Shown here in pieces: positions 61,086-64,000 of a stretch of DNA of 64,000 nt. A program made the position numbers and the translations under genes. Location of the stretch: NCBI GenBank assembly GCA_013396915.1, contig VWZL01002573.1, positions 1,862,323-1,926,322 on the forward strand, written 5' to 3'. Under the pieces are notes generated by a model that saw nothing but the letters and a program-made list of their open reading frames with translations, searched no databases and was not told the DNA's origin. Source of the DNA: Stercorarius parasiticus (lineage: Eukaryota; Chordata; Aves; Charadriiformes; Stercorariidae). The stretch's first letter is position 1. Every line of letters starts with the position of its first letter.

Positions 61086-63974
61086 TTATGCTAGTGGTTT
61101 GTTGTTGTTGTGTTTTGAGTTTGGGGTTGGTGTTTTTGTTAAATAAATTGGGGCAAAACTTTCTGAAGCTTAGTAGGAATTAGCCAGGTGCTAGGATTCA
61201 AATACGTCTATTAAGTCTGTGGTTTCAAATATTTTAAACAATTGCTATATATAACAGTAGGGAATACCTATTTGTAAGTAACTCAATCTGTATTAATCCT
61301 CAAGGATATGAACCAGATATTACTTACTGTCCAAATTAATTTTCAGAACTACAACCAGCCTGATCAGATAGCAAATTTAAAACTGAAAAATTAACCTCCA
61401 GAAGCAGAGAAATGCATCAGTTGTGCAGTCCAATTAGCTAGTCCCCCAAAACATGGAGAGGGCCTCTCCCTGCAGAGCTGTGGCCCCCATACTGACTCTG
61501 TGGGCTAGCAGGGCTGGTGACGGCCACGGGGACATGGGAACCAAGGAAATGTAAGGTGGCGAAGGTTGCAAGGGCTGTTGGAAAGTCTTGTTAAGGTTTA
61601 AGAGGGGGTGATTTGGCTTCAATAGTCTGCTGACACACTGAAATAGAGCGCTGGAAACACCTTTGCCAGGAAGCTGAGGTACCACTAGCTCCAAAATTAA
61701 TTTAATTAATATTAAATAACGCATCTTTCATAACTGTAGGTGCCTCCTTTCTAGAGTATGGACTTGCATCCTGCTCTGCATGGGGAAAGTCCACCGCTGT
61801 AGGAGGTAGGACTCAGGGTGAGAGTAGAAGGTCCACCCTTCTCCTGGAATTGCTTATCAGGCCAGTGGTGAGCAGCCAACTTTTTCCAAGGGTGCTTGAA
61901 GTAACCCAAAAGGCATTGACTACTTTCCCGTAGATCTTTTTAGTAGGTAATTAGAAATGAAAGGCAAAATAGTAAATAGCAAATTATGAGGTCTGAAAGT
62001 CAGATTTAACCCATTCGGTATTAAACTGCTGACACACAAGTGTGCTAGAAGCAACTTACCAGGGCAGCTGAAGGTCACATCCCACACTGTAAATATCTTC
62101 ACTGCCGTAACATCCTGAAGTAAAATCAGCAATATGTCCTGCTAGAAAACCACAATAACAACCGAAAGTATTAAAACTCTCTACCATTAACCGTTTTCCA
62201 TGCAGCAACTGAATATTAACTACCGTAGTAAAACAAGAGCACAGCAAGGTGATATTTTGTGTTTCCATTAATCAGTAAGAGATTGAAGGTGGGCTGAGAG
62301 TAAATACTTGACAGTGGTAATACGTGAGACCATTTATTCAGTGATGAATAACATTGTTCATCTCAAATATCAATTAAAAAGGCCCTAAGTGATAGCAAAG
62401 GAATACTGGCCCTGCATCATTAATTTTTTGTCAGCATTGCAGGAAGTGTATCAGCTAATCCTATTACTGCCATTTTTGAGTGTGCTGAATATTAGGGAAG
62501 GGATGTTCATCTCACCGTACAGCTAGCCAATCTCAATCCCAGCACGTGCTCAAAGAAGTAACGCGAAATAAAAACAGTACGAGGTAAGAATGAAGTTTTC
62601 TGGGCATGAATCTTCCCTCTTCTTCTTCCCATGAAGTCATGTTCACTCTGCAAAGTGAAGGTAATACTTGACAAGGTGATAACAGAGGTTGATCCCTCAC
62701 GCATAGGCAACAAGCAGTCAGGCCCTCTCCAGTTGACCTGATCTGAAGGTATAGCCCATAGAGTTTTTTAATTTATTTTTGGAAAAAATGTGAGTCCCTT
62801 TCCCTCTGAGTAGGACAAACAGCTCAGACTCGTAGTGACAAGTGACAGAGTCCGCCTAGGACATCCTTAGCTGGTATTAGTACCACAGTTTTGGAAAAAC
62901 ACTGTGCCAGGAAAGAGTTACCAATATAGCACCAGAGACACCTCGCAAAAACCTCACTGCAGCTATGAAAAGGCCATCCACGTTACATTCAGGCATTCTT
63001 CCACGGAATTATATCAACTAACAGTTAGGTCTAGTCTCTTTATTTCTGCCTCAGATGCTCACTTACTGTAATTTTAATGTCTTTTTTTGTTTAACTGTAA
63101 TTTCAACTTTGTGTTTTACTGCTGTGTTGTTTCCACTTAAAGTTACATATTTATTCTCAATTAATTTATTTTCAGAGTTAATGGTCCTAACTCTTGTGAA
63201 GTCAACAGACAGAAGTACCAGAATCAGCTACTGAGATGAAGGATGTTTATGCAGTACGTGGGCCAACACAGTTTGAAGTTAGCACAAAAGGAATTTATGC
63301 AGGACTCTATACCATCATGACTATGGTTTAGAAGATGTTTTCTGATTTTGGCTAAAGCAAATAGCGAAGCAGATTATTATCTGAAGCTCTGGAATGTGGG
63401 AAGCACAATAAAAAGAGAGAACTCCCTTATTAAATTCCATTTCCTGTTTTGGGTTTACTGGACTTACCCTAAACCAAATTCTGCAGTCTCTTTGCAAGGC
63501 CCTATTATCCTCTTCCATGCCTTCTTCCATCTAAAGAATGAAAAAGTTCTTTTACATTTTTACTGGTGGGGGATGAAGAGTGAATTTGCTGTCCCTCTGC
63601 AGCCGGCAGAAGTTTTGGCTTCTAAAACAGAGAAGCCCAAGTCTCAAGTTTGCTCTTGCCCATGACGTTTTCTTTCCTTGGCCTCTGTTTCTAGAGGTGC
63701 ACACGGGAGATACCACCACGCCAAGAACAAACAATAGTGCATTAACCTCAGCCTTGGTAGAGGGAATGGGACAAGTGCCACCTTGCAGAAGCAGGAGAAA
63801 TGCCCCCTTCTATTCCCCTAGAATAGTTTTATGTAGAAGAGCTTTATGTATTTCCCAGCTCCAGGTGGAAGACAAACACTGGTTTATGCATGATTTTACA
63901 GTTGTCACATTTTCATCATTATAATGCGTATAAACATAAATCAATGATGTTGGAACCATTTTACCCTGGCTCCT
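61086..63974. other. Unique non-coding DNA
   Basis: No recognised gene or transposon. A T/G-rich patch lies at 61098-61140. Open frames at 63348-63665 and 63580-63924 lack recognisable domains. Confidence 0.5.
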
Positions 63975-63999
63975 GGGTGAAGTGGGTGGGTGAGGTGGG
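63975..63999 (+). other. G-quadruplex motif at the right edge
   Basis: Four GGG runs (63975-77, 63984-86, 63988-90, 63997-99) have loops of 6, 1 and 6 bases. The spacing also suggests a GTGGGTGA-type minisatellite that may continue beyond the window. Confidence 0.65.
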
Positions 64000-64000
64000 T

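Noticed and set aside
1..64000. tRNA, rRNA, snRNA, known microRNA, CRISPR array, complete retrovirus or bacterial genes
   Set aside because: I looked for conserved cores (tRNA B-box, U6 start, common microRNA seeds with hairpins, spaced direct repeats, LTR pairs) and found none that held up.

Overview
This is vertebrate nuclear DNA, most likely from a bird. The main evidence is a set of LINE fragments whose 3' ends carry the avian CR1 signature: an A/T-ending octamer tail, the 'ggttggaagggacct' type motif, and 'agtccaacc'. Several degraded MIR-type SINE relics with the 'gatggggaaactgaggcac' core, vertebrate-style simple repeats and AT-rich intergenic composition agree with this. I see no operons, bacterial ribosome-binding sites, complete protein-coding gene, tRNA, rRNA or CRISPR array. 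The species and the neighbouring gene cannot be read from this window. It could be a gene desert or the inside of a very large intron.

Layout. Positions 1-4300 hold the only coding-like signals. These are a 180-nt open, splice-bounded block (1777-1956) that is phase-compatible with a short terminal exon-like block ending in a stop and AATAAA (2469-2522), and a broken coding-like stretch (3388-4289) with frame changes. From 4300 to about 35000 the sequence is mostly unique DNA with CR1 copies at 6.25, 17.2, 28.9 and 31.9 kb, MIR relics near 10.9, 21.6 and 34.3 kb, G-rich and purine-rich tracts, and AT-rich repeat-free blocks at 12.56-13.36, 15.56-16.40 and 20.28-20.76 kb that look like candidate regulatory DNA. 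From 35 to 46 kb there is a one-base gap beside a T-run, a Z-DNA-type repeat, another candidate regulatory block, two clear MIR relics (36.9 and 38.1 kb), a CpG-dense patch (40.6 kb) and an old CR1 piece (44.3 kb). Around 53.4-54.5 kb a 390-bp block occurs twice, almost identically, with the second copy delimited by single Ns. This is almost certainly an assembly error.

The block at 55.5-56.4 kb is the most interesting regulatory candidate. It holds an exact palindromic SRF CArG box and two exact MEF2 consensus sites within about 95 bp, the combination known from muscle and immediate-early enhancers. The rest, to 64 kb, is unique AT-rich DNA with an ATT microsatellite, one very old CR1 relic at 61.0 kb and a G-quadruplex motif at the extreme right end.

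Nothing here supports a novel multi-gene system. The points worth checking are the CArG/MEF2 cluster, the splice-bounded open blocks near the left end, and the false duplication.
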